Positions 13,340 through 13,960 of a stretch of DNA of 13,960 nt are shown here, one piece after another (positions within the stretch are counted from its first letter, which is position 1; each line of letters opens with the position of its first letter). The DNA comes from DATJGF01 sp035495315 (GTDB taxonomy: Bacteria > Verrucomicrobiota > Verrucomicrobiia > Limisphaerales > UBA8199), in the NCBI GenBank assembly GCA_035495315.1, contig DATJGF010000106.1, forward strand, positions 1-13,960. Reading direction: 5' to 3'. The notes under the pieces were generated by a model. The model was not told the origin of the DNA. It did no database searches and saw nothing but the letters and a program-made list of their open reading frames with translations. Position numbers and translations under genes: made by a program.

Positions 13340-13960
13340 ATGTCAATAAAAGTCAAGATTTGTGGCATCACCAACGTAGCCGATGGTCTGGCCGCGACGG
13401 ACGCCGGGGCGGATATATTGGGCTTCGTCTTTCACCCAGCTAGCCCGCGGTTCGTCCCAGTTGAGGTCGCAGCCAGGATTATTCGCGAGCTGCCGGCTTT
13501 TGTTGTGAAAGCGGGGGTTTTTGTCGACGCCCCGGCGGAGCTCGTCATTCGTGCGATTGGGGATTGCAGTCTAAACCTGTTGCAATTTCATGGGCGTGAA
13601 GCTCCCGATTACTGCGCTCAATTCGGACTGATGTGTATGAAAGCATTTCGAGTTAAGGAGGCCCGTTCTCTGGAGGGGTTAGTCGAGTATCAAACCGAAG
13701 CCTGGTTGTTGGATGCTTACGCCCCTGATAAGGAAGGTGGCACAGGTGAGACCTTTAATTGGGACCTTGCCCGCGAGGCGCAAAAATTTGGACGTCCGAT
13801 CTTTTTGGCGGGTGGGCTAACTTGTGCGAATGTCGCTGCAGCCGTGGCTCGGGTGCGGCCGTACGGGGTCGATGTTTCGAGCGGTGTCGAAGCGTCGCCG
13901 GGTCATAAGGACCACGACAAAGTCCGAGCATTCATTCGGGCGGCAAAAACTGTCCACTAG
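13340..13960 (+). CDS. trpF: Phosphoribosylanthranilate isomerase TrpF
   Basis: This 206-residue TIM-barrel enzyme rearranges phosphoribosylanthranilate to CdRP in tryptophan synthesis. It opens with VKICGIT, with catalytic Cys8, and has GADILGFVFHPASPR (23-37), KAGVFV (57-62), LLQFHG (80-85), the general acid Asp125 in LLDAY, and the phosphate-binding LAGGL (156-160) and VDVSSGVEASPG (177-188). The length is normal for a single-domain TrpF, not a fusion with TrpC. The TAG stop is the last codon of the window. The reading frame starts at ATG 13340 and no clear Shine-Dalgarno precedes it. Further trp genes may follow to the right but are outside the window; to the left lies a repeat-containing gap. 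Confidence 0.97.
   Translation: MSIKVKICGITNVADGLAATDAGADILGFVFHPASPRFVPVEVAARIIRELPAFVVKAGVFVDAPAELVIRAIGDCSLNLLQFHGREAPDYCAQFGLMCMKAFRVKEARSLEGLVEYQTEAWLLDAYAPDKEGGTGETFNWDLAREAQKFGRPIFLAGGLTCANVAAAVARVRPYGVDVSSGVEASPGHKDHDKVRAFIRAAKTVH

Overview
The window is ordinary, densely packed chromosomal DNA (roughly 57% G+C by eye) from what is most likely a member of the Verrucomicrobiota (Pedosphaera/Limisphaerales type). This assignment is an inference. It rests on a secreted ceramidase-like hydrolase beside a sugar-isomerase-like TIM barrel, an ECF sigma / membrane anti-sigma / DUF3106-like trio, a UVR-motif protein of unknown role, an FtsK with an extra acidic insertion, and short twin-hairpin intergenic repeats. 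The envelope set (Lgt, TonB-ExbB-ExbD, exported proteins) shows a Gram-negative-type cell. I see no tRNA, rRNA, CRISPR array, prophage, transposase or defence island.

Layout. At the left edge (+ strand) is the 3' part of a neutral/alkaline ceramidase-like hydrolase, overlapping by ATGA a sugar phosphate isomerase/epimerase-type TIM barrel. A 220-base gap follows that holds two twin-hairpin repeats facing each other, then ftsK (+). ftsK converges on a minus-strand lgt-miaA pair, again joined by ATGA. Next, also on the minus strand, comes an ECF sigma factor, a one-pass putative anti-sigma factor and an exported helical-repeat protein resembling DUF3106; the last two overlap by ATGA. Then a minus-strand UVR-motif gene lies back to back with asd (+), which has a near-consensus sigma-70 promoter that fixes its start. 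asd converges on a minus-strand tonB-exbB-exbD operon. A 214-base gap with a 7-base tandem array and a third copy of the twin-hairpin repeat separates tonB from trpF (+), which ends exactly at the right edge.

Functionally the window mixes housekeeping (chromosome segregation, tRNA modification, lipoprotein maturation, the aspartate family and tryptophan pathways) with envelope energy transduction and an envelope-type sigma/anti-sigma regulatory module. At least four genes have promoter-like hexamers so close to their start codons that the mRNAs would be leaderless or nearly so; this is a prediction from spacing only.

I do not see a clear undescribed multi-gene system. The most unusual items are the twin-hairpin repeat family with paired (compensatory) stem changes, the 18-residue periodicity of the DUF3106-like protein, the acidic insertion in FtsK, and the uncharacterised UVR-motif protein.
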